NCBI RefSeq assembly: GCF_051020765.1
Contig: NW_027469568.1
Coordinates: forward strand, 36,099 to 100,098
Length of the DNA: 64,000 nucleotides
Direction of reading: 5' to 3'
Origin: Lasioglossum baleicum
Taxonomy: Eukaryota > Arthropoda > Insecta > Hymenoptera > Halictidae
Part shown: piece after piece, positions 22,301 through 36,700 of the stretch
How the letters are laid out: each line of letters starts with the position of its first letter
Numbering within the stretch: the first letter of the stretch is position 1
Position numbers and translations under genes: made by a program
Notes under the pieces: model-generated
Told to the model about the DNA's origin: nothing
Database searches by the model: none
Seen by the model: only the letters and a program-made list of their open reading frames with translations

Positions 22301-24779
22301 CTCGCATGTGTTTTTGCTCGACTAGCCATGCGCATCCCAAAAAACCTGCGCATGCGCATCCCACAAAACCTGCGTATGCGCATCCCACAAAACCTGCGCA
22401 TGCGCATCCCACAAAACCTCGCACGTGTTTTTACTCGACTAGCCTGCGGGATGCATCCTCTCGCACGTGTTTTTACTCGACTAGCCTGCGGGATGCATCC
22501 TCTCGCACGTGTTTTTACTCGACTACCCTGCGGGATGCATCCTCTCGCACGTGTTTTGCTCGACTAGCCATGCGCATCCCATAAAACCTGCGCATGCGCA
22601 TCCCACAAAACCTGCGCATGCGCATCCCACAAAACCTCGCACGTATTTTTACTCGACTAGCCTGCGGGATGCATCCTCTCGCACGTGTTTTTACTCGACT
22701 AGCCTGCGGGATGCATCCTCTCGCACGTGTTTTTACTCGACTACCCTGCGGGATGCATCCTCTCGCACGTGTTTTTGCGCGACTAGCCTGCGGGATGCAT
22801 CCTCTCGCACGTGTTTTTGCTCGACTAGGCATGCGCATCCCAAAAAACCTGCGCATGCGCATCCCACAAAACCTGCGCATGCGCATCCCACAAAACCTCG
22901 CACGTGTTTTTACTCGACTAGCCTGCGGGATGCATCCTCTCGCACGTGTTTTTACTCGACTAGCCTGCGGGATGCATCCTCTCGCACGTGTTTTTACTCG
23001 ACTAGCCTGCGGGATGCATCGTCTCGCACGTGTTTTTGCTCGACTAGCCTGCGGGATGCATCCTCTCGCACGTGTTTTTACTCGACTAGCCTGCGGGATG
23101 CATCCTCTCGCACGTGTTTTTACTCGACTAGCCTGCGGGATGCATCCTCTTGCACGTGTTTTTACTCGACTAGCCTGCGGGATGCATCCTCTCGCACGTG
23201 TTTTTGCTCGACTAGGCATGCGCATCCCCAAAAAAACTGCGCATGCGCATCCCACAAAACCTCGCACGTGTTTTTACTCGACTAGCCTGCGGGATGCATC
23301 CTCTCGCACGTGTTTTTGCTCGACTAGCCTGCGGGATGCATCCTCTCGCACGTGTTTTTACTCGACTAGCCTGCGGGATGCATCCTCTCGCACGTGTTTT
23401 TACTCGACTAGCCTGCGGGATGCATCCTCTCGCACGTGTTTTTACTCGACTACCCTGCGGGATGCATCCTCTCGCACGTGTTTTTGCTCGACTAGCCATG
23501 CGCATCCCAGAAAACCTGCGCATGCGCATCCCACAAAACCTCGCACGTGTTTTTACTCGACTAGCCTGCGGGATGCATCCTCTCGCACGTGTTTTTGCTC
23601 GACTAGCCTGCGGGATGCATCCTCTCGCACGTGTTTTTACTCGACTAGCCTGCGGGATGCATCCTCTCGCACGTGTTTTTACTCGACTACCCTGCGGGAT
23701 GCATCCTCTCGCACGTGTTTTTGCTCGACTAGCCTTGCGCATCCCAAAAAACCTGCGCATGCGCATCCCACAAAACCTGCGCATGCGCATCCCACAAAAC
23801 CTCGCACGTGTTTTTAGTCGACTAGCCTGCGGGATGCATCCTCTCGCACGTGTTTTTACTCGACTAGCCTGCGGGATGCATCCTCTCGCACGTGTTTTTA
23901 CTCGACTAGCCTGCGGGATGCATCCTCTCGCACGTGTTTTTGCTCGACTAGCCTGCGGGATGCATCCTCTCGCACGTGTTTTTGCTCGACTAGGCATGCG
24001 CATCCCAAAAAACCTGCGCATGCGCATCCCAAAAAACCTGCGCATGCGCATCCCCACAAAACCTGTGCATGCGCATCCCACAAAACCTCGCACGTGTTTT
24101 TACTCGACTAGCCTGCGGGATGCATCCTCTCGCACGTGTTTTTGCTCGACTAGCCTGCGGGATGCATCCTCTCGCACGTGTTTTTGCTCGACTAGCCATG
24201 CGCATCCCAAAAAAACCTGCGCATGCGCATCCCACAAAACCTCGCACGTGTTTTTACTCGACTAGCCTGCGGGATGCATCCTCTCGCACGTGTTTTTACT
24301 CGACTAGCCTGCGGGATGCATCCTCTCGCACGTGTTTTTGCTCGACTAGCCTGCGGGATGCATCCTCTCGCACGTGTTTTTGCTCGACTAGCCTGCGGGA
24401 TGCATCCTCTCGCACGTGTTTTTACTCGACTAGCCTGCAGGATGCATCCTCTCGCACGTGTTTTTACTCGACTAGCCTGCGGGATGCATCCTCTCGCACG
24501 TGTTTTTGCTGGACTACCCTGCGGGATGCATCCTCTCGCACGTGTTTTTGCTCGACTAGCATGCGCATCCCAAAAAACCTGCGCATGCGCATCCCACAAA
24601 ACCTGCGCATGCGCATCCTACAAAACCTTGCACGTGTTTTTACTCGACTAGCCTGCGGGATGCATCCTCTCGCACGTGTTTTTGCTCGACTAGCCATGCG
24701 CATCCCAAAAAACCTGCGCATGCGCATCCCAAAAAACCTGCGCATGCGCATCCCACAAAACCTGCGCATGCGCATCCCA
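16394..24779 (+). repeat. TAA-marked 3836-bp tandem HOR (anchors 16394, 18733, 22569)
   Basis: Blocks whose first B reads CCCATAAAAC (base 19 = T) start at 16394, 18733 and 22569. The stretches 17341-19975 and 21177-23811 match at an offset of 3836, including AAAACCTCCCACG, GCTCGGCTAG and GGATGCTTCC variants. The stretch before 16394 also matches the stretch before 22569 at offset 6175. Each TAA block is preceded by the same 242-bp block (4B with CGTATG in the third, 3A, T4 junction). In the forward frame that reads through B, this variant makes an in-frame TAA stop. Confidence 0.8.
23754..24779 (+). repeat. HOR module M1, copy 2
   Basis: This matches 1-1025 and 38756-39779, starting with the B pair and the GTCGAC-bearing A. 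It carries four single-base differences that the other copies lack: an extra C near 24054, an extra A near 24210, a missing C near 24560, and CTTGCAC near 24629 (shared with 39629). After 24780 it leaves the shared path, since the fourth B has base 19 = A and is followed by a CGTATG unit. The right edge of the first 15-kb copy therefore lies here. Confidence 0.8.
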
Positions 24780-24985
24780 AAAAACCTGCGCATGCGCATC
24801 CCACAAAACCTGCGTATGCGCATCCCACAAAACCTCGCACGTGTTTTTACTCGACTAGCCTGCAGGATGCATCCTCTCGCACGTGTTTTTACTCGACTAG
24901 CCTGCGGGATGCATCCTCTCGCACGTGTTTTTACTCGACTACCCTGCGGGATGCATCCTCTCGCACGTGTTTTTGCTCGACTAGC
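24780..24985 (+). repeat. Mosaic link between the two 15-kb copies
   Basis: This short stretch joins the end of copy 1 to the start of copy 2. It has a B series interrupted by an extra B with base 19 = A, then CGTATG, an A with base 31 = A, a plain A and a TACCC-type A. It then meets the 3B block with CCTAC that opens copy 2 at 24986. It is the likely trace of the exchange that made the large duplication, although local monomer homogeneity hides the exact point. Confidence 0.6.
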
Positions 24986-27900
24986 CATGCGCATCCCAAA
25001 AAACCTGCGCATGCGCATCCCACAAAACCTGCGCATGCGCATCCTACAAAACCTCGCACGTGTTTTTACTCGACTAGCCTGCGGGATGCATCCTCTCGCA
25101 CGTGTTTTTACTCGACTAGCCTGCAGGATGCATCCTCTCGCACGTGTTTTTACTCGACTAGCCTGCGGGATGCATCCTCTCGCACGTGTTTTTACTCGAG
25201 TAGCCTGCGGGATGCATCCTCTCGCACGTGTTTTTGCTCGACTAGCCTGCGGGATGCATCCTCTCGCACGTGTTTTTACTCGACTAGCCTGCAGGATGCA
25301 TCCTCTCGCACGTGTTTTTACTCGACTAGCCTGCGGGATGCATCCTCTCGCACGTGTTTTTACTCGACTAGCCTGCGGGATGCATCCTCTCGCACGTGTT
25401 TTTGCTCGACTAGCCTGCGGGATGCATCCTCTCGCACGTGTTTTTGCTCGACTAGCCTGCGGGATGCATCCTCTCGCACGTGTTTTTGCTCGACTAGCCA
25501 TGCGCATCCCAAAAAACCTGCACATGCGCATCCCAAAAAACCTGCGCATGCGCATCCCACAAAACCTGCGCATGCGCATCCCACAAAACCTCGCACGTGT
25601 TTGTGCTCGACTAGCCTGCGGGATGCATCCTTTCGCACGTGTTTTTACTCGACTAGCCTGCGGGATGCATCCTCTCGCACGTGTTTTTGCTCGACTAGCC
25701 TGCGGGATGCATCCTCTCGCACGTGTTTTTGCTCGACTAGCCATGCGCATCCCAAAAAACCTGCACATGCGCATCCCAAAAAACCTGCGCATGCGCATCC
25801 CACAAAACCTGCGCATGCGCATCCCACAAAACCTCGCACGTGTTTTTACTCGACTAGCCTGCGGGATGCATCCTCTCGCACGTGTTTTTGCTCGACTAGC
25901 CTGCGGGATGCATCCTCTCGCACGTGTTTTTGCTCGACTAGCCATGCGCATCCCAAAAAACCTGCGCATGCGCATCCCAAAAAACCTGCGCATGCGCATC
26001 CCACAAAACCTCGCACGTGTTTTTACTCGACTAGCCTGCGGGATGCATCCTCTCGCACGTGTTTTTACTCGACTAGCCTGCGGGATGCATCCTCTCGCAC
26101 GTGTTTTTGCTCGACTAGCCATGCGCATCCTAAAAAACCTGCACATGCGCATCCCAAAAAATCTGCGCATGCGCATCCCACAAAACCTGCGCATGCGCAT
26201 CCCACAAAACCTCGCACGTGTTTGTGCTCGACTAGCCTGCGGGATGCATCCTTTCGCACGTGTTTTTACTCGACTAGCCTGCGGGATGCATCCTCTCGCA
26301 CGTGTTTTTGCTCGACTAGCCTGCGGGATGCATCCTCTCGCACGTGTTTTTGCTCGACTAGCCATGCGCATCCCAAAAAACCTGCACATGCGCATCCCAA
26401 AAAACCTGCGCATGCGCATCCCACAAAACCTGCGCATGCGCATCCCACAAAACCTCGCACGTGTTTTTACTCGACTAGCCTGCGGGATGCATCCTCTCGC
26501 ACGTGTTTTTGCTCGACTAGCCTGCGGGATGCATCCTCTCGCACGTGTTTTTGCTCGACTAGCCATGCGCATCCCAAAAAACCTGCGCATGCGCATCCCA
26601 AAAAACCTGCGCATGCGCATCCCACAAAACCTCGCACGTGTTTTTACTCGACTAGCCTGCGGGATGCATCCTCTCGCAAGTGTTTTTGCTCGACTAGCCA
26701 TGCGCATCCCAAAAAACCTGCACATGCGCATCCCACAAAACCTGCGCATGCGCATCCCACAAAACCTCGCACGTGTTTTTACTCGACTAGCCTGCGGGAT
26801 GCATCCTCTCGCACGTGTTTTTGCTCGACTAGCCTGCGGGATGCATCCTCTCGCACGTGTTTTTGCTCGACTAGCCTGCGGGATGCATCCTCTCGCACGT
26901 GTTTTTACTCGACTAGCCTGCAGGATGCATCCTCTCGCACGTGTTTTTGCTCGACTAGCCTGCGGGATGCATCCTCTCGCACGTGTTTTTACTCGACTAC
27001 CCTGCGGGATGCATCCTCTCGCACGTGTTTTTGCTCGACTAGCCATGCGCATCCCAAAAAACCTGCGCATGCGCATCCCACAAAACCTCGCACGTGTTTT
27101 TGCTCGACTAGCCTGCGGGATGCATCCTCTCGCACGTGTTTTTGCTCGACTAGCCTGCGGGATGCATCCTCTCGCACGTGTTTTTACTCGACTAGCCTGC
27201 GGGATGCATCCTCTCGCACGTGTTTTTACTCGACTAGCCTGCGGGATGCATCCTCTCGCACGTGTTTTTGCTCGACTAGCCATGCGCATCCCAAAAAACC
27301 TGCGCATGCGCATCCCACAAAACCTGCGCATGCGCATCCCACAAAACCTGCGCATGCGCATCCCACAAAACCTGCGCATGCGCATCCCACAAAACCTCGC
27401 ACGTGTTTTTACTCGACTAGCCTGCGGGATGCATCCTCTCGCACGTGTTTTTGCTCGACTAGCCTGCGGGATGCATCCTCTCGCACGTGTTTTTGCTCGA
27501 CTAGCCTGCGGGATGCATCCTCTCGCACGTGTTTGTGCTCGACTAGCCTGCGGGATGCATCCTCTCGCACGTGTTTTTACTCGACTAGCCTGCGGGATGC
27601 ATCCTCTCGCACGTGTTTTTGCTCGACTAGCCTGCGGGATGCATCCTCTCGCACGTGTTTTTGCTCGACTAGCCTGCGGGATGCATCCTCTCGCACGTGT
27701 TTTTACTCGACTAGCCTGCAGGATGCATCCTCTCGCACGTGTTTTTACTCGACTAGCCTGCGGGATGCATCCTCTCGCACGTGTTTTTACTCGACTACCC
27801 TGCGGGATGCATCCTCTCGCACGTGTTTTTGCTCGACTAGCCTGCGGGATGCATCCTCTCGCACGTGTTTGTGCTCGACTAGCCTGCGGGATGCATCCTC

Positions 27901-28387
27901 TCGCACGTGTTTTTACTCGACTAGCCTGCGGGATGCATCCTCTCGCACGTGTTTTTGCTCGACTAGCCTGCGGGATGCATCCTCTCGCACGTGTTTTTGC
28001 TCGACTAGCCTGCGGGATGCATCCTCTCGCACGTGTTTTTACTCGACTAGCCTGCGGGATGCATCCTCTCGCACGTGTTTTTGCTCGACTAGCCTGCGGG
28101 ATGCATCCTCTCGCACGTGTTTTTGCTCGACTAGCCTGCGGGATGCATCCTCTCGCACGTGTTTTTACTCGACTAGCCTGCAGGATGCATCCTCTCGCAC
28201 GTGTTTTTACTCGACTAGCCTGCGGGATGCATCCTCTCGCACGTGTTTTTACTCGACTAGCCTGCGGGATGCATCCTCTCGCACGTGTTTTTGCTCGACT
28301 AGCCTGCGGGATGCATCCTCTCGCACGTGTTTTTGCTCGACTAGCCTGCGGGATGCATCCTCTCGCACGTGTTTTTGCTCGACTAGC

Positions 28388-29176
28388 CATGCGCATCCCA
28401 AAAAACCTGCGCATGCGCATCCCAAAAAATCTGCGCATGCGCAACCCACAAAACCTGCGCATGCGCATCCCACAAAACCTCGCACGTGTTTGTGCTCGAC
28501 TAGCCTGCGGGATGCATCCTCTCGCACGTGTTTTTACTCGACTAGCCTGCGGGATGCATCCTCTCGCACGTGTTTTTACTCGACTACCCTGCGGGATGCA
28601 TCCTCTCGCACGTGTTTTTGCTCGACTAGCCTGCGGGATGCATCCTCTCGCACGTGTTTGTGCTCGACTAGCCTGCGGGATGCATCCTCTCGCACGTGTT
28701 TTTACTCGACTAGCCTGCGGGATGCATCCTCTCGCACGTGTTTTTGCTCGACTAGCCTGCGGGATGCATCCTCTCGCACGTGTTTTTGCTCGACTAGCCT
28801 GCGGGATGCATCCTCTCGCACGTGTTTTTACTCGACTAGCCTGCGGGATGCATCCTCTCGCACGTGTTTTTGCTCGACTAGCCTGCGGGATGCATCCTCT
28901 CGCACGTGTTTTTGCTCGACTAGCCTGCGGGATGCATCCTCTCGCACGTGTTTTTACTCGACTAGCCTGCAGGATGCATCCTCTCGCACGTGTTTTTACT
29001 CGACTAGCCTGCGGGATGCATCCTCTCGCACGTGTTTTTACTCGACTAGCCTGCGGGATGCATCCTCTCGCACGTGTTTTTGCTCGACTAGCCTGCGGGA
29101 TGCATCCTCTCGCACGTGTTTTTGCTCGACTAGCCTGCGGGATGCATCCTCTCGCACGTGTTTTTGCTCGACTAGC
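28388..29176 (+). repeat. 789-bp extra HOR segment (4 B + 16 A) in copy 2 only
   Basis: The B cluster at 28388 and the one at 29177 are duplicates 789 bp apart, both with AAAAATCTG and GCAACCC variants. Only one such cluster exists at the equivalent place in copy 1 (14193). The segment length equals four B plus sixteen A plus the junction. After the first B cluster the A unit continues with CCTCTCGC where the second has CCTTTCGC. The break therefore falls in the first A after the cluster, as expected for an unequal crossover between neighbouring A runs. Confidence 0.85.
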
Positions 29177-32100
29177 CATGCGCATCCCAAAAAACCTGCG
29201 CATGCGCATCCCAAAAAATCTGCGCATGCGCAACCCACAAAACCTGCGCATGCGCATCCCACAAAACCTCGCACGTGTTTGTGCTCGACTAGCCTGCGGG
29301 ATGCATCCTTTCGCACGTGTTTTTACTCGACTAGCCTGCGGGATGCATCCTCTCGCACGTGTTTCTGCTCGACTAGCCTGCGGGATGCATCCTCTCGCAC
29401 GTGTTTTTGCTCGACTAGCCTGCGGGATGCATCCTCTCGCACGTGTTTTTGCTCGACTAGCTTGCGGGATGCATCCTCTCGCACGTGTTTTTGCTCGACT
29501 AGCCATGCGCATCCCAAAAAACCTGCGCATGCGCATCCCAAAAAATCTGCGCATGCGCATCCCACAAAACCTGCGCATGCGCATCCCACAAGACCTCGCA
29601 CGTGTTTTTACTCGACTAGCCTGCGGGATGCATCCTCTCGCACGTGTTTTTGCTCGACTAGCCTGCGGGATGCATCCTCTCGCACGTGTTTTTGCTCGAC
29701 TAGCCATGCGCATCCCAAAAAACCTGCGCATGCGCATCCCACAAAACCTCGCACGTGTTTTTACTCGACTAGCCTGCGGGATGCATCCTCTCGCACGTGT
29801 TTTTACTCGACTAGCCTGCGGGATGCATCCTCTCGCACGTGTTTTTGCTCGACTAGCCATGCGCATCCCAAAAAACCTGCACATGCGCATCCCAAAAAAT
29901 CTGCGCATGCGCATCCCACAAAACCTGCGCATGCGCATCCCACAAAACCTCGCACGTGTTTGTGCTCGACTAGCCTGCGGGATGCATCCTTTCGCACGTG
30001 TTTTTACTCGACTAGCCTGCGGGATGCATCCTCTCGCACGTGTTTTTGCTCGACTAGCCTGCGGGATGCATCCTCTCGCACGTGTTTTTGCTCGACTAGC
30101 CATGCGCATCCCAAAAAACCTGCACATGCGCATCCCAAAAAACCTGCGCATGCGCATCCCACAAAACCTGCGCATGCGCATCCCACAAAACCTCGCACGT
30201 GTTTTTACTCGACTAGCCTGCGGGATGCATCCTCTCGCACGTGTTTTTGCTCGACTAGCCTGCGGGATGCATCCTCTCGCACGTGTTTTTGCTCGACTAG
30301 CCATGCGCATCCCAAAAAACCTGCGCATGCGCATCCCACAAAACCTCGCACGTGTTTTTACTCGACTAGCCTGCGGGATGCATCCTCTCGCACGTGTTTT
30401 TACTCGACTAGCCTGCGGGATGCATCCTCTCGCACGTGTTTTTGCTCGACTAGCCATGCGCATCCCAAAAAACCTGCACATGCGCATCCCAAAAAACCTG
30501 CGCATGCGCATCCCACAAAACCTGCGCATGCGCATCCCACAAAACCTCCCACGTGTTTTTACTCGACTAGCCTGCGGGATGCATCCTCTCGCACGTGTTT
30601 TTGCTCGGCTAGCCTGCGGGATGCATCCTCTCGCACGTGTTTTTGCTCGACTAGCCATGCGCATCCCAAAAAACCTGCGCATGCGCATCCCACAAAACCT
30701 GCGCATGCGCATCCCACAAAACCTCGCACGTGTTTGTGCTCGACTAGCCTGCGGGATGCATCCTTTCGCACGTGTTTTTACTCGACTAGCCTGCGGGATG
30801 CATCCTCTCGCACGTGTTTTTACTCGACTAGCCTGCGGGATGCATCCTCTCGCACGTGTTTTTACTCGACTACCCTGCGGGATGCATCCTCTCGCACGTG
30901 TTTTTGCTCGACTAGCCATGCGCATCCCAAAAAACCTGCGCATGCGCATCCCACAAAACCTGCGCATGCGCATCCCACAAAACCTCGCACGTGTTTTTAC
31001 TCGACTAGCCTGCAGGATGCTTCCTCTCGCACGTGTTTTTACTCGACTAGCCTGCGGGATGCATCCTCTCGCACGTGTTTTTACTCGACTACCCTGCGGG
31101 ATGCATCCTCTCGCATGTGTTTTTGCTCGACTAGCCATGCGCATCCCAAAAAACCTGCGCATGCGCATCCCACAAAACCTGCGTATGCGCATCCCACAAA
31201 ACCTGCGCATGCGCATCCCACAAAACCTCGCACGTGTTTTTACTCGACTAGCCTGCGGGATGCATCCTCTCGCACGTGTTTTTACTCGACTAGCCTGCGG
31301 GATGCATCCTCTCGCACGTGTTTTTACTCGACTACCCTGCGGGATGCATCCTCTCGCACGTGTTTTGCTCGACTAGCCATGCGCATCCCATAAAACCTGC
31401 GCATGCGCATCCCACAAAACCTGCGCATGCGCATCCCACAAAACCTCGCACGTATTTTTACTCGACTAGCCTGCGGGATGCATCCTCTCGCACGTGTTTT
31501 TACTCGACTAGCCTGCGGGATGCATCCTCTCGCACGTGTTTTTACTCGACTACCCTGCGGGATGCATCCTCTCGCACGTGTTTTTGCGCGACTAGCCTGC
31601 GGGATGCATCCTCTCGCACGTGTTTTTGCTCGACTAGGCATGCGCATCCCAAAAAACCTGCGCATGCGCATCCCACAAAACCTGCGCATGCGCATCCCAC
31701 AAAACCTCGCACGTGTTTTTACTCGACTAGCCTGCGGGATGCATCCTCTCGCACGTGTTTTTACTCGACTAGCCTGCGGGATGCATCCTCTCGCACGTGT
31801 TTTTACTCGACTAGCCTGCGGGATGCATCGTCTCGCACGTGTTTTTGCTCGACTAGCCTGCGGGATGCATCCTCTCGCACGTGTTTTTACTCGACTAGCC
31901 TGCGGGATGCATCCTCTCGCACGTGTTTTTACTCGACTAGCCTGCGGGATGCATCCTCTTGCACGTGTTTTTACTCGACTAGCCTGCGGGATGCATCCTC
32001 TCGCACGTGTTTTTGCTCGACTAGGCATGCGCATCCCAAAAAAACTGCGCATGCGCATCCCACAAAACCTCGCACGTGTTTTTACTCGACTAGCCTGCGG

Positions 32101-32239
32101 GATGCATCCTCTCGCACGTGTTTTTGCTCGACTAGCCTGCGGGATGCATCCTCTCGCACGTGTTTTTACTCGACTAGCCTGCGGGATGCATCCTCTCGCA
32201 CGTGTTTTTACTCGACTAGCCTGCGGGATGCATCCTCTC

Positions 32240-33735
32240 GCACGTGTTTTACTCGACTACCCTGCGGGATGCATCCTCTCGCACGTGTTTTTGCTCGACT
32301 AGCCATGCGCATCCCAGAAAACCTGCGCATGCGCATCCCACAAAACCTCGCACGTGTTTTTACTCGACTAGCCTGCGGGATGCATCCTCTCGCACGTGTT
32401 TTTGCTCGACTAGCCTGCGGGATGCATCCTCTCGCACGTGTTTTTGCTCGACTAGCCATGCGCATCCCAAAAAACCTGCACATGCGCATCCCAAAAAACC
32501 TGCGCATGCGCATCCCACAAAACCTGCGCATGCGCATCCCACAAAACCTCGCACGTGTTTTTACTCGACTAGCCTGCGGGATGCATCCTCTCGCACGTGT
32601 TTTTGCTCGACTAGCCTGCGGGATGCATCCTCTCGCACGTGTTTTTGCTCGACTAGCCATGCGCATTCCCAAAAAACCTGCGCATGCGCATCCCACAAAA
32701 CCTCGCACGTGTTTTTACTCGACTAGCCTGCGGGATGCATCCTCTCGCACGTGTTTTTACTCGACTAGCCTGCGGGATGCATCCTCTCGCACGTGTTTTT
32801 GCTCGACTAGCCATGCGCATCCCAAAAAACCTGCACATGCGCATCCCCAAAAAACCTGCGCATGCGCATCCCACAAAACCTGCGCATGCGCATCCCACAA
32901 AACCTCCCACGTGTTTTTACTCGACTAGCCTGCGGGATGCATCCTCTCGCACGTGTTTTTGCTCGGCTAGCCTGCGGGATGCATCCTCTCGCACGTGTTT
33001 TTGCTCGACTAGCCATGCGCATCCCAAAAAACCTGCGCATGCGCATCCCACAAAACCTGCGCATGCGCATCCCACAAAACCTCGCACGTGTTTGTGCTCG
33101 ACTAGCCTGCGGGATGCATCCTTTCGCACGTGTTTTTACTCGACTAGCCTGCGGATGCATCCTCTCGCACGTGTTTTTACTCGACTAGCCTGCGGGATGC
33201 ATCCTCTCGCACGTGTTTTTACTCGACTACCCTGCGGGATGCATCCTCTCGCACGTGTTTTTGCTCGACTAGCCATGCGCATCCCAAAAAACCTGCGCAT
33301 GCGCATCCACAAAACCTGCGCATGCGCATCCCACAAAACCTCGCACGTGTTTTTACTCGACTAGCCTGCAGGATGCTTCCTCTCGCACGTGTTTTTACTC
33401 GACTAGCCTGCGGGATGCATCCTCTCGCACGTGTTTTTACTCGACTACCCTGCGGGATGCATCCTCTCGCATGTGTTTTTGCTCGACTAGCCATGCGCAT
33501 CCCAAAAAACCTGCGCATGCGCATCCCACAAAACCTGCGTATGCGCATCCCACAAAACCTGCGCATGCGCATCCCACAAAACCTCGCACGTGTTTTTACT
33601 CGACTAGCCTGCGGGATGCATCCTCTCGCACGTGTTTTTACTCGACTAGCCTGCGGGATGCATCCTCTCGCACGTGTTTTTACTCGACTACCCTGCGGGA
33701 TGCATCCTCTCGCACGTGGTTTTGCTCGACTAGCC
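32240..33735 (+). other. Cluster of six single-base indels in an otherwise clean region
   Basis: Compared with 17238-18733, this stretch has T4 for T5 near 32246, an extra T near 32666 (GCATTCCC), an extra C near 32848, a missing G near 33153, a missing C near 33308 and an extra G near 33719. They sum to zero. All are one-base changes and most lie in homopolymers. They break every long open frame here. Consensus error from long reads is the first explanation; true mutation is the alternative. Confidence 0.6.
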
Positions 33736-36700
33736 ATGCGCATCCCATAAAACCTGCGCATGCGCATCCCACAAAACCTGCGCATGCGCATCCCACAAAA
33801 CCTCGCACGTATTTTTACTCGACTAGCCTGCGGGATGCATCCTCTCGCACGTGTTTTTACTCGACTAGCCTGCGGGATGCATCCTCTCGCACGTGTTTTT
33901 ACTCGACTACCCTGCGGGATGCATCCTCTCGCACGTGTTTTTGCGCGACTAGCCTGCGGGATGCATCCTCTCGCACGTGTTTTTGCTCGACTAGGCATGC
34001 GCATCCCAAAAAACCTGCGCATGCGCATCCCACAAAACCTGCGCATGCGCATCCCACAAAACCTCGCACGTGTTTTTACTCGACTAGCCTGCGGGATGCA
34101 TCCTCTCGCACGTGTTTTTACTCGACTAGCCTGCGGGATGCATCCTCTCGCACGTGTTTTTACTCGACTAGCCTGCGGGATGCATCGTCTCGCACGTGTT
34201 TTTGCTCGACTAGCCTGCGGGATGCATCCTCTCGCACGTGTTTTTACTCGACTAGCCTGCGGGATGCATCCTCTCGCACGTGTTTTTACTCGACTAGCCT
34301 GCGGGATGCATCCTCTTGCACGTGTTTTTACTCGACTAGCCTGCGGGATGCATCCTCTCGCACGTGTTTTTGCTCGACTAGGCATGCGCATCCCAAAAAA
34401 ACTGCGCATGCGCATCCCACAAAACCTCGCACGTGTTTTTACTCGACTAGCCTGCGGGATGCATCCTCTCGCACGTGTTTTTGCTCGACTAGCCTGCGGG
34501 ATGCATCCTCTCGCACGTGTTTTTACTCGACTAGCCTGCGGGATGCATCCTCTCGCACGTGTTTTTACTCGACTAGCCTGCGGGATGCATCCTCTCGCAC
34601 GTGTTTTTACTCGACTACCCTGCGGGATGCATCCTCTCGCACGTGTTTTTGCTCGACTAGCCATGCGCATCCCAGAAAACCTGCGCATGCGCATCCCACA
34701 AAACCTCGCACGTGTTTTTACTCGACTAGCCTGCGGGATGCATCCTCTCGCACGTGTTTTTGCTCGACTAGCCTGCGGGATGCATCCTCTCGCACGTGTT
34801 TTTACTCGACTAGCCTGCGGGATGCATCCTCTCGCACGTGTTTTTACTCGACTACCCTGCGGGATGCATCCTCTCGCACGTGTTTTTGCTCGACTAGCCT
34901 TGCGCATCCCAAAAAACCTGCGCATGCGCATCCCACAAAACCTGCGCATGCGCATCCCACAAAACCTCGCACGTGTTTTTAGTCGACTAGCCTGCGGGAT
35001 GCATCCTCTCGCACGTGTTTTTACTCGACTAGCCTGCGGGATGCATCCTCTCGCACGTGTTTTTGCTCGACTAGCCTGCGGGATGCATCCTCTCGCACGT
35101 GTTTTTGCTCGACTAGCCTGCGGGATGCATCCTCTCGCACGTGTTTTTACTCGACTAGCCTGCAGGATGCATCCTCTCGCACGTGTTTTTACTCGACTAG
35201 CCTGCGGGATGCATCCTCTCGCACGTGTTTTTACTCGACTAGCCTGCGGGATGCATCCTCTCGCACGTGTTTTTGCTCGACTAGCCTGCGGGATGCATCC
35301 TCTCGCACGTGTTTTTGCTCGACTAGCCTGCGGGATGCATCCTCTCGCACGTGTTTTTGCTCGACTAGCCATGCGCATCCCAAAAAACCTGCGCATGCGC
35401 ATCCCAAAAAATCTGCGCATGCGCAACCCACAAAACCTGCGCATGCGCATCCCACAAAACCTCGCACGTGTTTGTGCTCGACTAGCCTGCGGGATGCATC
35501 CTTTCGCACGTGTTTTTACTCGACTAGCCTGCGGGATGCATCCTCTCGCACGTGTTTCTGCTCGACTAGCCTGCGGGATGCATCCTCTCGCACGTGTTTT
35601 TGCTCGACTAGCCTGCGGGATGCATCCTCTCGCACGTGTTTTTGCTCGACTAGCCTGCGGGATGCATCCTCTCGCACGTGTTTTTGCTCGACTAGCCATG
35701 CGCATCCCAAAAAACCTGCGCATGCGCATCCCAAAAAATCTGCGCATGCGCATCCCACAAAACCTGCGCATGCGCATCCCACAAGACCTCGCACGTGTTT
35801 TTACTCGACTAGCCTGCGGGATGCATCCTCTCGCACGTGTTTTTGCTCGACTAGCCTGCGGGATGCATCCTCTCGCACGTGTTTTTGCTCGACTAGCCAT
35901 GCGCATCCCAAAAAACCTGCGCATGCGCATCCCACAAAACCTCGCACGTGTTTTTACTCGACTAGCCTGCGGGATGCATCCTCTCGCACGTGTTTTTACT
36001 CGACTAGCCTGCGGGATGCATCCTCTCGCACGTGTTTTTGCTCGACTAGCCATGCGCATCCCAAAAAACCTGCACATGCGCATCCCAAAAAATCTGCGCA
36101 TGCGCATCCCACAAAACCTGCGCATGCGCATCCCACAAAACCTCGCACGTGTTTGTGCTCGACTAGCCTGCGGGATGCATCCTTTCGCACGTGTTTTTAC
36201 TCGACTAGCCTGCGGGATGCATCCTCTCGCACGTGTTTTTGCTCGACTAGCCTGCGGGATGCATCCTCTCGCACGTGTTTTTGCTCGACTAGCCATGCGC
36301 ATCCCAAAAAACCTGCACATGCGCATCCCAAAAAACCTGCGCATGCGCATCCCACAAAACCTGCGCATGCGCATCCCACAAAACCTCGCACGTGTTTTTA
36401 CTCGACTAGCCTGCGGGATGCATCCTCTCGCACGTGTTTTTGCTCGACTAGCCTGCGGGATGCATCCTCTCGCACGTGTTTTTGCTCGACTAGCCATGCG
36501 CATCCCAAAAAACCTGCGCATGCGCATCCCACAAAACCTCGCACGTGTTTTTACTCGACTAGCCTGCGGGATGCATCCTCTCGCACGTGTTTTTACTCGA
36601 CTAGCCTGCGGGATGCATCCTCTCGCACGTGTTTTTGCTCGACTAGCCATGCGCATCCCAAAAAACCTGCACATGCGCATCCCAAAAAACCTGCGCATGC

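Larger units (their letters stand above)
10791..24779 (+). repeat. Large 14-15 kb segmental repeat, copy 1
   Basis: Block lengths and markers match 24986-39779 throughout. The offset is 14195 up to about 14193, 14984 up to about 16394, 15002 up to about 23226, and 15000 at 24601-24779. Each step is explained: the 789-bp insertion 28388-29176 in copy 2, an 18-bp difference where 4B+3A here (16394) meets 3B+4A at 31378, and single-base indels at 23.2-24.6 kb. Substitutions I could place are 13359 (A here, G at 27554), 12484 (C here, A at 26679), 18004 (C against G) and 22065-22066 (AG against CC). Confidence 0.88.
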
